A stretch of DNA of 64,000 nt from positions 310,001-374,000 of the forward strand of contig NZ_PUHY01000001.1 of NCBI RefSeq assembly GCF_002967765.1, in the 5' to 3' direction. Both the position numbers and the translations under genes were made by a program. Below are positions 1 to 7,903 of the stretch, one piece after another (within the stretch, counting starts at the first letter, position 1; every line of letters begins with the position of its first letter). The DNA is from Blastopirellula marina. GTDB taxonomy: Bacteria; Planctomycetota; Planctomycetia; Pirellulales; Pirellulaceae. The notes under the pieces are model-generated. The model saw nothing but the letters and a program-made list of their open reading frames with translations. It made no database searches and had not been told where the DNA came from.

Positions 1-560
1 GATGTATACGCGCATCGTGATCGAACCATTGCCTTGAGTTAGAGACGGCTGACTTCAACACTCACAGAAAAAGTGGCCCGCAACTCGGCACTAGCGGCGA
101 GCCGAGTCACGGGCAACAGGGGGGTCCGTGTCAAGGAACCCAGCAACAATCATCAAAGGCGAGGATGCGTGCTGGTCGACTTGCGTCAACACATATTGAT
201 GTGAACGTCAGCGACGCGTGTAACGAAATCAACAGATTCTCCCAGGGAGGATTCTAGCGATTCTCCAATCCTGAATAGCGATTGAAGCACACTCGGAAGT
301 AGCTTCTAAACCCCAATGCGAGATCACGTCGCGGATAGTGACACGAATATTCTCACCAAGCGGCGACATGGCACACATAAGATCGCGAATCATTCGATCT
401 AAGACGTTGCGAATACCTTTTGAGACGAACGCAAATCGGCTTGTTGAGAAAACTATCCGATGTCTATTCATAGCGTTAATAAGACTCAAGTCAGTGACTT
501 TTAGATCGAGCAAACATTGCGCCGATCGATCTGCCCTGCGTACAGTACGTGTGCAAGCTC
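1..560. other. Stretch without a supported gene
   Basis: No reading frame here has a recognisable domain or a convincing coding signature. Short frames are open on both strands between 229 and 730, but their translations look like chance. The region holds one imperfect hairpin (76-114) and leads into a frameshifted gene at 561. It may be decayed coding DNA, but I cannot show that from the sequence. Confidence 0.4.
76..114. repeat. Imperfect inverted repeat (hairpin)
   Basis: Outer arms GCCCG (76-80) and CGGGC (110-114) and inner arms ACTCGGC (83-89) and GCCGAGT (101-107) are separated by a symmetric two-base CA/CA interruption, with an 11-base loop. No T-run follows on either strand, so a factor-independent terminator is not supported. 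It could be a REP-like element or structured RNA. Confidence 0.4.
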
Positions 561-998
561 ATGGCAGCGATCTCGAATACTCATTCGGCCGTCGTTTACA
601 ATCTGCCCCAAACATAAGCCAACCCAAGGACTTAGTAATGAAGAAGCGGCGTCGCTGGAATCCAATCTTCAGGATGCTTTGTCTTCGCTATTCGACGCAG
701 GTAAAGGTCACCCCGATCCGGAAACTGTAAAAGAAACCGTTTGCAATGTGTTTGCTATGTACGGACTGGATGCCGCCAGTTGGCTAATACCCGTAGTCCC
801 GGCGGCGGACGACCTCCTGGTGGAATTCCTGCAACAACTGAAAGCGAAAGCTCTTTGGAAATGGAATCCGACGCGACTCTCTTCGAGACATTGCAAGATT
901 TACTTTCGCAGCTATCGGGAAGCGAAGATTCTGAAACGGTCCATAAAACCTCAGACCTTCTGGTCTGGGGACTGCTTGGAGTTGATGAAGAGGCGTAG
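561..998 (+). pseudogene. Broken gene for a small repeat protein (two compensating frameshifts)
   Basis: A plausible N-terminus starts at ATG 561 (MAAISNTHSAVVYNLPQT) and stops at 615. A protein-like stretch continues in another frame from about 620 to 780 (EEAASLESNLQDALSSLF, then PETVKET). The original frame resumes at about 783 with a Pro/Gly linker (SPGGGRPPGG) and ends at TAG 996-998. The two segments are similar to each other: LQD-x-LS-x-L, ETV-x-x-T and G-L-x-x-x-D recur in the same order, so the intact protein would have been about 145 residues with a duplicated helical unit of about 45 residues. One inserted and one deleted base would explain the frames. It could also be two sequencing errors in a live gene. 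Function is unknown; acidic duplicated small proteins of this look are familiar in planctomycetes (inference). Confidence 0.5.
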
Positions 999-1114
999 CT
1001 TACCGCGAAAACCAAACAAATTGATGTGCTTTTGCTAGAATAGTTAGACGTCTTTCCTGGCGTTCTGTGTACCTGCGAGACAATTTCTGAACCCATTAGC
1101 GAAGTAGATCACTC

Positions 1115-1675
1115 GTGACGAATTCGGACGTAACGCAAATCTTGGGAGCTCTAGAGCGTGGCGAAGCACACGCTAGTGATCATCTGCTTCCGCTTGTTTA
1201 CGAAGAACTCCGCAAGTTGGCAGCTGCCAAGATGTCTCACGAAAAGGTTGAGCATACGCTTCAGCCTACCGCACTGGTCCACGAAGCCTACATGAGACTG
1301 GTCGGCGGAGGGGGAAGCTGGGAAAATCGCGGCCACTTTTTCGCCGCGGCAGCCGAGGCTATGCGGCGTATTCTGATTGAAGAAGCACGCCGACGAGCAA
1401 GCTTGAAGCGAGGCGGCAATCACACGATCGTCGCATTACAGGAGGACTTGCTATGGAAGTCAAAGGACGAGAATGAGTCGCTCTTAGCGTTAGACGAGGC
1501 CCTTACCCGCCTCGAAAAGGCGGATCCGGATTCTTACAAGCTAGTGATGTTGCGTTACTTCAGCGGCCTCACCGTAGATGAAGCGGCTCAATCTCTGGGA
1601 ATCTCATCACGAACCGCGAAGCGATATTGGAGCTTTGCCCGTGCTTGGCTTCAGCGAGAAATCGAACGACAGTAA
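1115..1675 (+). CDS. ECF-type RNA polymerase sigma factor
   Basis: A 186-residue ECF sigma factor that would direct RNA polymerase to a specific promoter set. Sigma region 2 is seen in the N-terminal half (LLPLVYEELRKLAAAKM, LQPTALVHEAYMRLV, then the AEAMRRILIEEARRRA helix). Region 4 is at residues 135-185 (VMLRYFSGLTVDEAAQSLGI, then SRTAKRYW, a helix-turn-helix). This is the planctomycete/acidobacterial sub-family (TIGR02999 type), whose members commonly lie beside a serine/threonine kinase, as here. No anti-sigma gene is present. The start is GTG at 1115, which gives the expected N-terminus; no clear ribosome binding site is visible. Regulation by the neighbouring kinase is an inference from context. 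Confidence 0.9.
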   Translation: MTNSDVTQILGALERGEAHASDHLLPLVYEELRKLAAAKMSHEKVEHTLQPTALVHEAYMRLVGGGGSWENRGHFFAAAAEAMRRILIEEARRRASLKRGGNHTIVALQEDLLWKSKDENESLLALDEALTRLEKADPDSYKLVMLRYFSGLTVDEAAQSLGISSRTAKRYWSFARAWLQREIERQ

Positions 1676-1748
1676 CCGTTTCCAAGTATTTGGCACTCTC
1701 TTCGCGCAGATTTCGCATATCCTAAGAGTAAGGACCGTCGCGCTTCAT

Positions 1749-1787
1749 CCGTAGGGTGCGAGCATGCTCGTGGATCGCACCCTACGG
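1749..1787. repeat. REP-like perfect inverted repeat
   Basis: Perfect 13-base arms CCGTAGGGTGCGA (1749-1761) and TCGCACCCTACGG (1775-1787) enclose a 13-base loop containing the palindrome GCATGC. It sits in the 163-base gap between the sigma factor and the kinase. There is no T-run, so it is more like a dispersed palindromic (REP/MITE-like) element than an intrinsic terminator, though it could attenuate read-through or protect the sigma-factor mRNA end. The GTAGGGTGCG core resembles repeats common in planctomycete intergenic DNA (recalled, not searched). Confidence 0.7.
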
Positions 1788-1838
1788 CCTCGGTTCACCT
1801 CAATTCCATCCTGTTGAATCCTGAGTGAAAACGCCCCC

Positions 1839-4235
1839 ATGTCGTTTGATCGGGAAAAATCGATCTTTCTTTCCGCGCTCGATCTTCCGTTCGGAGCCGA
1901 GCGGGATGCATTTATCGAAGCGGAATGTAAAGGGGATTCCCAACTACGGGCAGCCGTAAACGAACTTCTGTCCGCTCACGATCGATCAATGAACGTGCTT
2001 GATCATCAAACACCCCAACGCAGGGCGCTTCAGGGACAGGTAAAATCGGCCGCCGAAGCGATTGCGCAGAATGCAACTTGGGATCGCGGAAGTGACGGTA
2101 GCGGTATTCCACGCGAAGGTGACGACAACGCGTTCATCGGAAACTATGTCTTACTGGAAAAGCTGGGCGAAGGAGGCTTTGGCCAGGTTTACGTGGCCGA
2201 GCAGCGTCATCCGGTGCGGCGTCGTGTGGCGATCAAGCTTCTGAAAGCTACGGCTAATTCTCAGGATGCAATGGCCCGCTTCGAGGCCGAGCGCCAGGCC
2301 CTGGCGATGATGGATCATCCAAACATCGCCCACATCTTCGACGGTGGCGCCACTTCATCAGGACAACCCTACTTCGTGATGGAACTGGTGCGTGGTGTCC
2401 ATATCACGACCTTTTGCCAAAACCACCAGTTACCGGTATCCCGGCGATTGAAGTTGTTCCTGGACGTGTGCCATGCAGTACAACACGCACATCAAAAGGG
2501 AATCATTCATCGCGACTTGAAGCCCTCGAACGTACTAATCACTTTGCATGATGTGGAGGCCGTCGTCAAAGTGATTGATTTCGGTGTCGCCAAGGCGCTC
2601 AACGAGCCCTTGACGGATCGTACGATCTACACCCGGTTCGCCCAAATGATTGGGACTCCCATGTACATGAGTCCCGAACAGGCCGAAATGAATTCGTTGG
2701 ATGTCGACACGCGCAGCGATATCTACTCATTGGGCGTTCTACTTTACGAGCTTCTCACCGAACAGACTCCCTTCGACCAACATCGCCTGCAGACGGCGTC
2801 TTTTGATGAGATGCGGCGAATGATCCGCGAGGTGGATCCGCCTCGACCCAGTGCTCGCTTAACGACAAATACCCGCCTTGTAACCACGCGTGAGGCCAAT
2901 CGCACGATGGGCGAACGAAGTTTGGCCAGCGAGCTGAAGGGCGATCTCGACTGGATTGTAATGAAGGCGCTCGAGAAGGATCGACGGCGGCGTTACGAAA
3001 CTGCGGCTGATATGGCCCGGGACGTGCAGCGGTTTCTTGATCAGCAACCCGTCATCGCCCGACCACCGTCCCCGTGGTATCGCTTCACTCGGTTTGCACG
3101 ACGTAATCGGACGATGCTTGCATCAACCGTTATTGTACTCGTGGCGTTGGTAACCGGCACGATTTTCAGTACATGGCAAGCCGTCCGCGCAACGATCGCG
3201 CAAGAGGAAACCGAACTCCTGCGGCAAGAGGCCTTGGACTCTGTCGAGAATCTGAAACGAGCGAACGTCCTTCTCGATAATGCTCGGTCCAACGCCGACG
3301 AGTGGCGTTGGGGCCTAGCCTTGAAGGAATACACCGAAGCAACAAGACTTCAACCGAATCACTACCTTGCTTGGTCAGGTCGAGGTGCTCTATTGGCTCG
3401 CCTAGGCGATTGGCCTATAGCCGCTTCCAATTATGCCAAGGCCATTGAGCTGGGCGCGCCAGCAAACAATCCATCGTGGTGGGGCGTTCCCCAATTGTGC
3501 TATTACGCTGGTGAGATGGATGCCTACAACGAAGTCTGTACCCGGATGCGGGAACAGATGAAAACAACTGACGACGCTGGTCATTACTCAATGGCCGTCC
3601 GGGCCATATGCATGGAACCGCGAGAACCCGAAGATATTCAAGCAATGGCATTCCGCATGGAAGCTTTCCTATTTGAAGAAATGGAGCATGAACGAAATCG
3701 AGATCGATTTGGGCCACCTCATGATCGAGGACCCGGTGGTCCTGGCGGCGGGCGTTTAGGAATTCCGGGCGATCGTAAATCGCCACCACCGGGCGGACCA
3801 CGTATGAAAGAAGATATCCTGAGGTATGCGACTGGTGTCGCGAATTACCGTGCAGGCGACGCTCGACGGGCCATATCGGTCCTCGTCGACATTCGCTCAG
3901 GCGATAAGATCTCGCAGTTCGGCCACATTGCTTCGCCTGTTCTTGCGTTGGCCTATCATCAACAGGGTCGCACCGAAGAAGCGATTCAGGAACTCGCGAT
4001 TACCGAGAAAGCGATCGATTCCTGGCTAACTTCGATGCGTTTATCCATCGAAGATCCTGACTATCCTTGGTTCGATTTCGTCGAAATGTCCGTCTGGTAT
4101 CGAGAGGCTTATCAAGCCGTAATGAAACGCGAGCCTCCCGTTGACGAACGTATCGACGAGTTCTCTCGCCAGGTAGAACTTATGCTGAAACAAGCGGAAG
4201 ACGACACTCCTTCCAATACGTTCTCCTCACCGTAG
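1839..4235 (+). CDS. Membrane serine/threonine protein kinase with C-terminal TPR region
   Basis: A 798-residue Hanks-type kinase. Residues about 100-400 hold the kinase fold: glycine loop LGEGGFGQVYVA (109-120), ATP lysine K133, helix-C glutamate E151, catalytic HRD (224-226), DFG (247-249) and GTPMYMSPEQ (272-281). All key residues are present, so it should be active. One membrane helix follows at about 426-446, placing the kinase domain inside and the C-terminal TPR-like region (about 450-780) outside. A Gly/Pro-rich insert (about 627-660, with GGPGGG) interrupts the helical region. The N-terminal 95 residues match the leader usual in planctomycete kinases. Placement 163 bases after the ECF sigma gene suggests it controls that factor by phosphorylation (inference from known ECF/kinase pairs). 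Confidence 0.92.
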   Translation: MSFDREKSIFLSALDLPFGAERDAFIEAECKGDSQLRAAVNELLSAHDRSMNVLDHQTPQRRALQGQVKSAAEAIAQNATWDRGSDGSGIPREGDDNAFIGNYVLLEKLGEGGFGQVYVAEQRHPVRRRVAIKLLKATANSQDAMARFEAERQALAMMDHPNIAHIFDGGATSSGQPYFVMELVRGVHITTFCQNHQLPVSRRLKLFLDVCHAVQHAHQKGIIHRDLKPSNVLITLHDVEAVVKVIDFGVAKALNEPLTDRTIYTRFAQMIGTPMYMSPEQAEMNSLDVDTRSDIYSLGVLLYELLTEQTPFDQHRLQTASFDEMRRMIREVDPPRPSARLTTNTRLVTTREANRTMGERSLASELKGDLDWIVMKALEKDRRRRYETAADMARDVQRFLDQQPVIARPPSPWYRFTRFARRNRTMLASTVIVLVALVTGTIFSTWQAVRATIAQEETELLRQEALDSVENLKRANVLLDNARSNADEWRWGLALKEYTEATRLQPNHYLAWSGRGALLARLGDWPIAASNYAKAIELGAPANNPSWWGVPQLCYYAGEMDAYNEVCTRMREQMKTTDDAGHYSMAVRAICMEPREPEDIQAMAFRMEAFLFEEMEHERNRDRFGPPHDRGPGGPGGGRLGIPGDRKSPPPGGPRMKEDILRYATGVANYRAGDARRAISVLVDIRSGDKISQFGHIASPVLALAYHQQGRTEEAIQELAITEKAIDSWLTSMRLSIEDPDYPWFDFVEMSVWYREAYQAVMKREPPVDERIDEFSRQVELMLKQAEDDTPSNTFSSP

Positions 4236-4268
4236 CCCGTGTTTTCAATTCCCGCAGTTTACGGAGAA

Positions 4269-4318
4269 ACGCCTTTCGAATCGTCAAGGTGGACTATTCG
4301 AATCGTTGGGTTAGGCGT
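4269..4318. repeat. Direct repeat inside an inverted pair, convergent gap
   Basis: TTCGAATCGT occurs twice, at 4275-4284 and 4297-4306 (22-base period), flanked by ACGCC (4269-4273) and GGCGT (4314-4318). It lies in the 140-base gap between the ends of the kinase and the regulator gene. It could form a weak shared terminator structure or be chance. No T-run is present. Confidence 0.25.
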
Positions 4319-4375
4319 CCTATTCAGAAACTGGTCATCCTCACGCGTTTGGAATCAATGCATTCAAACGATGCC

Positions 4376-5527
4376 TTACGTCTGGGCAAACTGCGTACGC
4401 CAGATGCTTGGCGGTGTGCCAAACTGCTGATGAAAAGAGACTGAGAAGTGAGCTTTCGAAGTGAAGCCACACAGGCGACTGGCTTCAGCGATTGAGAGGT
4501 CCGTTTCGATCAACATTCGCTTCGCCATATCAAGTCGTAAGCTACGAATCAGCTCGGCGGGTGAACGGCCCAATTCCGAGCGGAATCGCTGCTCCAAATT
4601 TCGCCGCGAGATCGCGAACTTTCGAAGGACCTGTTTGACCTGAATTCCTTGAGCAACGTTCTCCTGAACATACCGAAGGATTGCCTGAAGTTCGGGATCG
4701 TTGATCGCCATAACGTCCGTTGAATGACGCGGGCACACTTGAAGGGGAGGAATCTTTGTGGCCTCTGCCGGAATTGGATCCCCATCCATCAACCGTGTAA
4801 GCAATGCCGCGGCCGATTTTCCTAACGTTCCACAAGCCAATTGAACGGCGGATAAGCTCGGGAAGCCAAGATTACAGATCAAATCGTCGTCGTCACCAGC
4901 AAGAATGGCAATTTCGTCCGGAATACGAAGCCCAGCCGACTCACAGATATCCGCGATCTGGCGCGCAGGATAGGGATCCGAAGCAAATAAGCCCAATGGA
5001 CGTTTTAGCTTTGATAGCCAGTTGATCACCGCAGCCGGATCGATAGACCAACCTTCGCGGACACCTTTGGCTCGAAACGTTTCGCACTTGTAGCCAGCAT
5101 CCTGAACCGCCTGCGTGAAGAAGGCTTCTCGCTGCGGTGAGTAACGCCCCATCATCGGCGAGTAACAGGCGAAGTGCTCGATCCCTCGCTCTCGAAAATG
5201 ATTGACGGCCATCTCTGAGCGAACGTGGTCGTCAGTGATCACCCGCCCCACCCAGTCTTCCTTGGGAAACATGATCGAAACATCGACGGTTGGCAACGCT
5301 GCTCGCCGCAGATGCGTCACCAAAGTGCGCGTTCGCATATGGGCGATGACTCCGTCGCCTTGCCACTTACGCGGCAACCGTAGCCGTTGCTGAGCATCTC
5401 GTGGAGCGATCAGTAGACGCCAGCGATGTTCGGACGCGTACTTTCCGATCGCTCGAACGACACTTCTGCCCCAAGTATCGTCTGTTTCAATCAGCACCGC
5501 CACGCGGCGTATAACTTGATCGGTCAT
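4376..5527 (-). CDS. XylR-like AraC-family transcriptional regulator
   Basis: A 383-residue regulator. Residues 1-270 form a periplasmic-binding-protein-like sensor (VAVLIETDDTWGRSVVRAIG at the start, later ILAGDDDDLICNLGFPSLSA), as in XylR of the xylose operon. Residues about 280-383 are an AraC double helix-turn-helix (LRKFAISRRNLEQRFRSELG, then SIAEASRLCGFTSKAHFS). Family members bind a small effector and activate or repress a nearby operon. It is divergent from the DUF1611/epimerase operon across a 190-base gap carrying GCGCAT repeats, so that operon is the likely target. In planctomycetes this family often controls sugar genes; here the neighbours point to D-amino-acid or cell-wall peptide ligands (inference). 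Confidence 0.88.
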   Translation of the reverse strand: MTDQVIRRVAVLIETDDTWGRSVVRAIGKYASEHRWRLLIAPRDAQQRLRLPRKWQGDGVIAHMRTRTLVTHLRRAALPTVDVSIMFPKEDWVGRVITDDHVRSEMAVNHFRERGIEHFACYSPMMGRYSPQREAFFTQAVQDAGYKCETFRAKGVREGWSIDPAAVINWLSKLKRPLGLFASDPYPARQIADICESAGLRIPDEIAILAGDDDDLICNLGFPSLSAVQLACGTLGKSAAALLTRLMDGDPIPAEATKIPPLQVCPRHSTDVMAINDPELQAILRYVQENVAQGIQVKQVLRKFAISRRNLEQRFRSELGRSPAELIRSLRLDMAKRMLIETDLSIAEASRLCGFTSKAHFSVSFHQQFGTPPSIWRTQFAQT

Positions 5528-5606
5528 GTCACTTGATCATCTGGAATAGCGAGGCATTTGCACCGTACCGTTGATAACTTGTTCTCCGTTTCATTGTAAA
5601 CGGACG

Positions 5607-5643
5607 CTGCGCATATCCTAAACATTTATGCGCATCCGCGCAT
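5607..5643. promoter_or_regulatory. Candidate operator: three GCGCAT repeats
   Basis: GCGCAT occurs at 5608-5613, 5629-5634 and 5638-5643. The first two are 21 bases apart, two helical turns, the spacing AraC-type dimers use for direct half-sites. The middle copy sits in the palindrome ATGCGCAT (5627-5634). The site lies between the divergent regulator (start 5527) and the DUF1611 gene (start 5718), about 75-110 bases upstream of the latter, as expected for an activator site. Binding by the adjacent regulator is inference. Confidence 0.45.
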
Positions 5644-5717
5644 TGGAATAAGCCCTCTGGGCACTTAAGATCAAACACAACCTCAGGAAACACCTCAGCA
5701 CTCTCGCGGATCAGTAA

Positions 5718-6836
5718 ATGGCATCGTCTCCCTCACAATCAAATGCTTCCGAAGCTGTAAAACGTTTGCCGGGCGAGGCGAACACAAACTTTGAGGACCA
5801 TCGGCGAATCGTTCTACTAACTGATGGTTACTCGAATCCATTCGTCGCAAAGACAGCAATCAGCTTGCTCCGCTATCGAACATCCGACATCGCAGCGGTA
5901 TTGGCAGGCCAAACCGAAACTAAGACCGCTCAGAAACTTCTCGGAGCTGGTGGCGATGTCCCGGTTGTGGCAAGCTTGAGTGAAGTTCCTGACGCCGATG
6001 CCGTGTACATTGGCATTGCCCCTCCCGGAGGGAAATTGCCGGATACTTGGCGTCCGGTTCTACTTGAAGCGATCCGTCGCGGCATCGATGTCATTTCTGG
6101 ACTACACGACTTCGTCACAGAGGATGCCGAGTACCGTGCCACAGCGGCGACAAGTGGCTCCCGTCTTTGCGACGTTAGGAAGAATCGCTTCAAAAATGTC
6201 GCAACGGGTCAGCCGTTTCGTCCCGATTGCCTCCGCATTCTGACCGTCGGACATGATTGCAGCGTGGGCAAAATGGTCGTCTCCCTGGAAGTTCAACGCG
6301 CACTACAGCAACAAGGACTCGACGCGACTTTCTTAGCGACTGGACAAACAGGAATCATGATCTCGGGTCGCGGTATTCCGGTCGACTGTGTCGTCTCTGA
6401 TTTTGTAAATGGCGCCGTCGAGTCGTTTGTTCGCGACAATCAACAGCACGATATTCAATTGATTGAAGGTCAGGGAAGTATCTCGCACCCCTCTTTCTCG
6501 GCGGTAACGCTTGGCTTGCTTCATGGGTCCGCCCCGCAAGGGCTAATCTACTGCTATGAAGCTGGGAGGAATGAAGTGAAAGGGCTATCCAGTATTCCCA
6601 TCCCTTCCCACCGCGAGCTTATTCGCGCGTACGAGGTTGCCGCCAACCTTCGAGCCCCTTGTCGCGTCATCGGGATCGCCGCGAATACAAGAAACCTTAC
6701 CTCCGAAGAAGCGGGCGAAGAACTAACGCAAATCCGCAGAGAGTTTCAACTTCCGGTATGCGATGTCTATCGAACCGGACCGGAACCATTGGTCCAAGCT
6801 GTCAAACGCTTACAAGAGGCAGTAGTCAACGTATGA
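5718..6836 (+). CDS. DUF1611 P-loop protein, DgcN-like (putative D-glutamate N-acetyltransferase)
   Basis: A 372-residue DUF1611 protein. Residues about 30-165 are the Rossmann-like N-terminal domain (PDADAVYIGIAPPGG). Residues 170-372 are the P-loop domain with Walker-A-type GHDCSVGKM (178-186), followed by LIEGQGSISHP. In marine Proteobacteria the DUF1611 protein DgcN acetylates D-glutamate, and the partner enolase-superfamily enzyme DgcA racemises N-acetyl-D-glutamate. The same pair is present here, with the downstream start inside this gene's stop (ATGA). It should be cytoplasmic, with no signal peptide. The D-Glu substrate is inferred from that precedent. The family was earlier annotated only as a dehydratase/epimerase-like protein, so another D-amino acid or dipeptide is possible. 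Confidence 0.8.
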   Translation: MASSPSQSNASEAVKRLPGEANTNFEDHRRIVLLTDGYSNPFVAKTAISLLRYRTSDIAAVLAGQTETKTAQKLLGAGGDVPVVASLSEVPDADAVYIGIAPPGGKLPDTWRPVLLEAIRRGIDVISGLHDFVTEDAEYRATAATSGSRLCDVRKNRFKNVATGQPFRPDCLRILTVGHDCSVGKMVVSLEVQRALQQQGLDATFLATGQTGIMISGRGIPVDCVVSDFVNGAVESFVRDNQQHDIQLIEGQGSISHPSFSAVTLGLLHGSAPQGLIYCYEAGRNEVKGLSSIPIPSHRELIRAYEVAANLRAPCRVIGIAANTRNLTSEEAGEELTQIRREFQLPVCDVYRTGPEPLVQAVKRLQEAVVNV

Positions 6837-7879
6837 AAATGAGCTTGCATCGAATTGACCTTCCCCTGAAGCGAACGTTCACCATCTCGCGCGAGTCGAT
6901 GGACTGCCAACATAGTCTGATCGTTGTACTCGAACATGACGGAATGTTCGGGTTTGGGGAAGTGACGGAAAACGCCTATTATGGTCACACGCTCGACGCG
7001 ATCGAAACGGCTCTCTATTCGGCGAAGCCATGGTTATCACGCTACATTGCAGAATTCCCAGAAGCAGTCTGGCCTGATGCCGAGGCTGCGTTGAACGAAC
7101 GATTCGCACTCTCGGCTCTCGATATGGCTGCTCACGACTTGTGGGCTCGACGAAATGGCGAGCGCCTTTACGAGACTTGGGGGCTTTCCTGGCGACATAT
7201 CCCAACTTCCAGCTATACGATCGGTATCGATGATATCGATACGATGGTTGCCAAGCTACAGGAAATGCCTGGTTGGGATGTCTACAAAATCAAGCTCGGT
7301 ACGCCAAACGACATTGAAATCGTTACCGAACTGCGGAGGCACAGTGATGCCCGTTTTCGGGTCGACGCCAACTGTGCATGGACCGTTTCGCAAACCATCG
7401 AGAACTCGCAGCAGATGGCGTCGCTAGGCGTTGAATTCATCGAACAACCGTTGCCCCCAACCGCATCGGATGCTGATCGACTTGAAGTTTACGCGAACTC
7501 TGCCTTGCCAATCATCGCGGACGAGAACTGCCAAGTCGAATCAGACGTTGCAAAATGCCACGGCCTATTCCATGGTGTAAACGTCAAGATTTGCAAGTGC
7601 GGCGGTCTTACGCCGGCCAAACGAATGCTGGTGCGTGCCAAACAGCTTGGCATGAAGACGATGGTTGGCTGCATGGTCGAAAGCTCGATCGGAATCAGTG
7701 GTGCCGCTCATTTAGCCCCGTTATTGGACTATGCCGATTTGGATGGCGCTGTGCTACTTCGAGAGGAGCCAGCAACGGGCGTCGTCATCGATCGCGGACA
7801 AATTCAACTTCCGCCCGGACTCGGTTCTGGCGGTGGTTGGAAATCGAGTGTGCTTACTCCCTCCCCGACAACGGTATAA
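6833..7879 (+). CDS. Enolase-superfamily dipeptide / N-acyl amino acid epimerase (DgcA-like)
   Basis: A 348-residue member of the muconate lactonising/dipeptide epimerase group. It epimerises the alpha carbon of a Glu-type residue through a metal-stabilised enolate. Visible catalytic residues are the KxK pair K152/K154 (YKIKLG), metal ligands D178, E204 and D230 (RVDAN, FIEQP, IIADE) and the opposite-face lysine K252 (VNVKICKCGG). The C-terminal DLDG motif (302-305) is the one that holds the amino end of dipeptides in L-Ala-D/L-Glu epimerases. The chosen ATG overlaps the upstream stop by 4 bases and gives normal family length; longer upstream starts would overlap far into the DUF1611 gene. 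L-Ala-D-Glu from murein recycling and N-acetyl-D-Glu are both plausible substrates. Confidence 0.85.
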   Translation: MKMSLHRIDLPLKRTFTISRESMDCQHSLIVVLEHDGMFGFGEVTENAYYGHTLDAIETALYSAKPWLSRYIAEFPEAVWPDAEAALNERFALSALDMAAHDLWARRNGERLYETWGLSWRHIPTSSYTIGIDDIDTMVAKLQEMPGWDVYKIKLGTPNDIEIVTELRRHSDARFRVDANCAWTVSQTIENSQQMASLGVEFIEQPLPPTASDADRLEVYANSALPIIADENCQVESDVAKCHGLFHGVNVKICKCGGLTPAKRMLVRAKQLGMKTMVGCMVESSIGISGAAHLAPLLDYADLDGAVLLREEPATGVVIDRGQIQLPPGLGSGGGWKSSVLTPSPTTV

Positions 7880-7903
7880 CTCACCCTCCATTTGAGATAC
7901 ACG

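Noticed and set aside
229-513. Minus-strand open frame of 94 residues
   Set aside because: No domain or signal and no neighbour relation; the opposite strand is open over the same DNA, so chance cannot be excluded.
338-730. Plus-strand open frame of 130 residues overlapping the broken gene
   Set aside because: Composition is unlike a protein, and it overlaps the better-supported frames of the pseudogene at 561-998.
6659-6832. Longer start for the epimerase inside the DUF1611 gene
   Set aside because: It would overlap a conserved gene by more than 170 bases. ATG 6833 gives the family length and an ATGA overlap.
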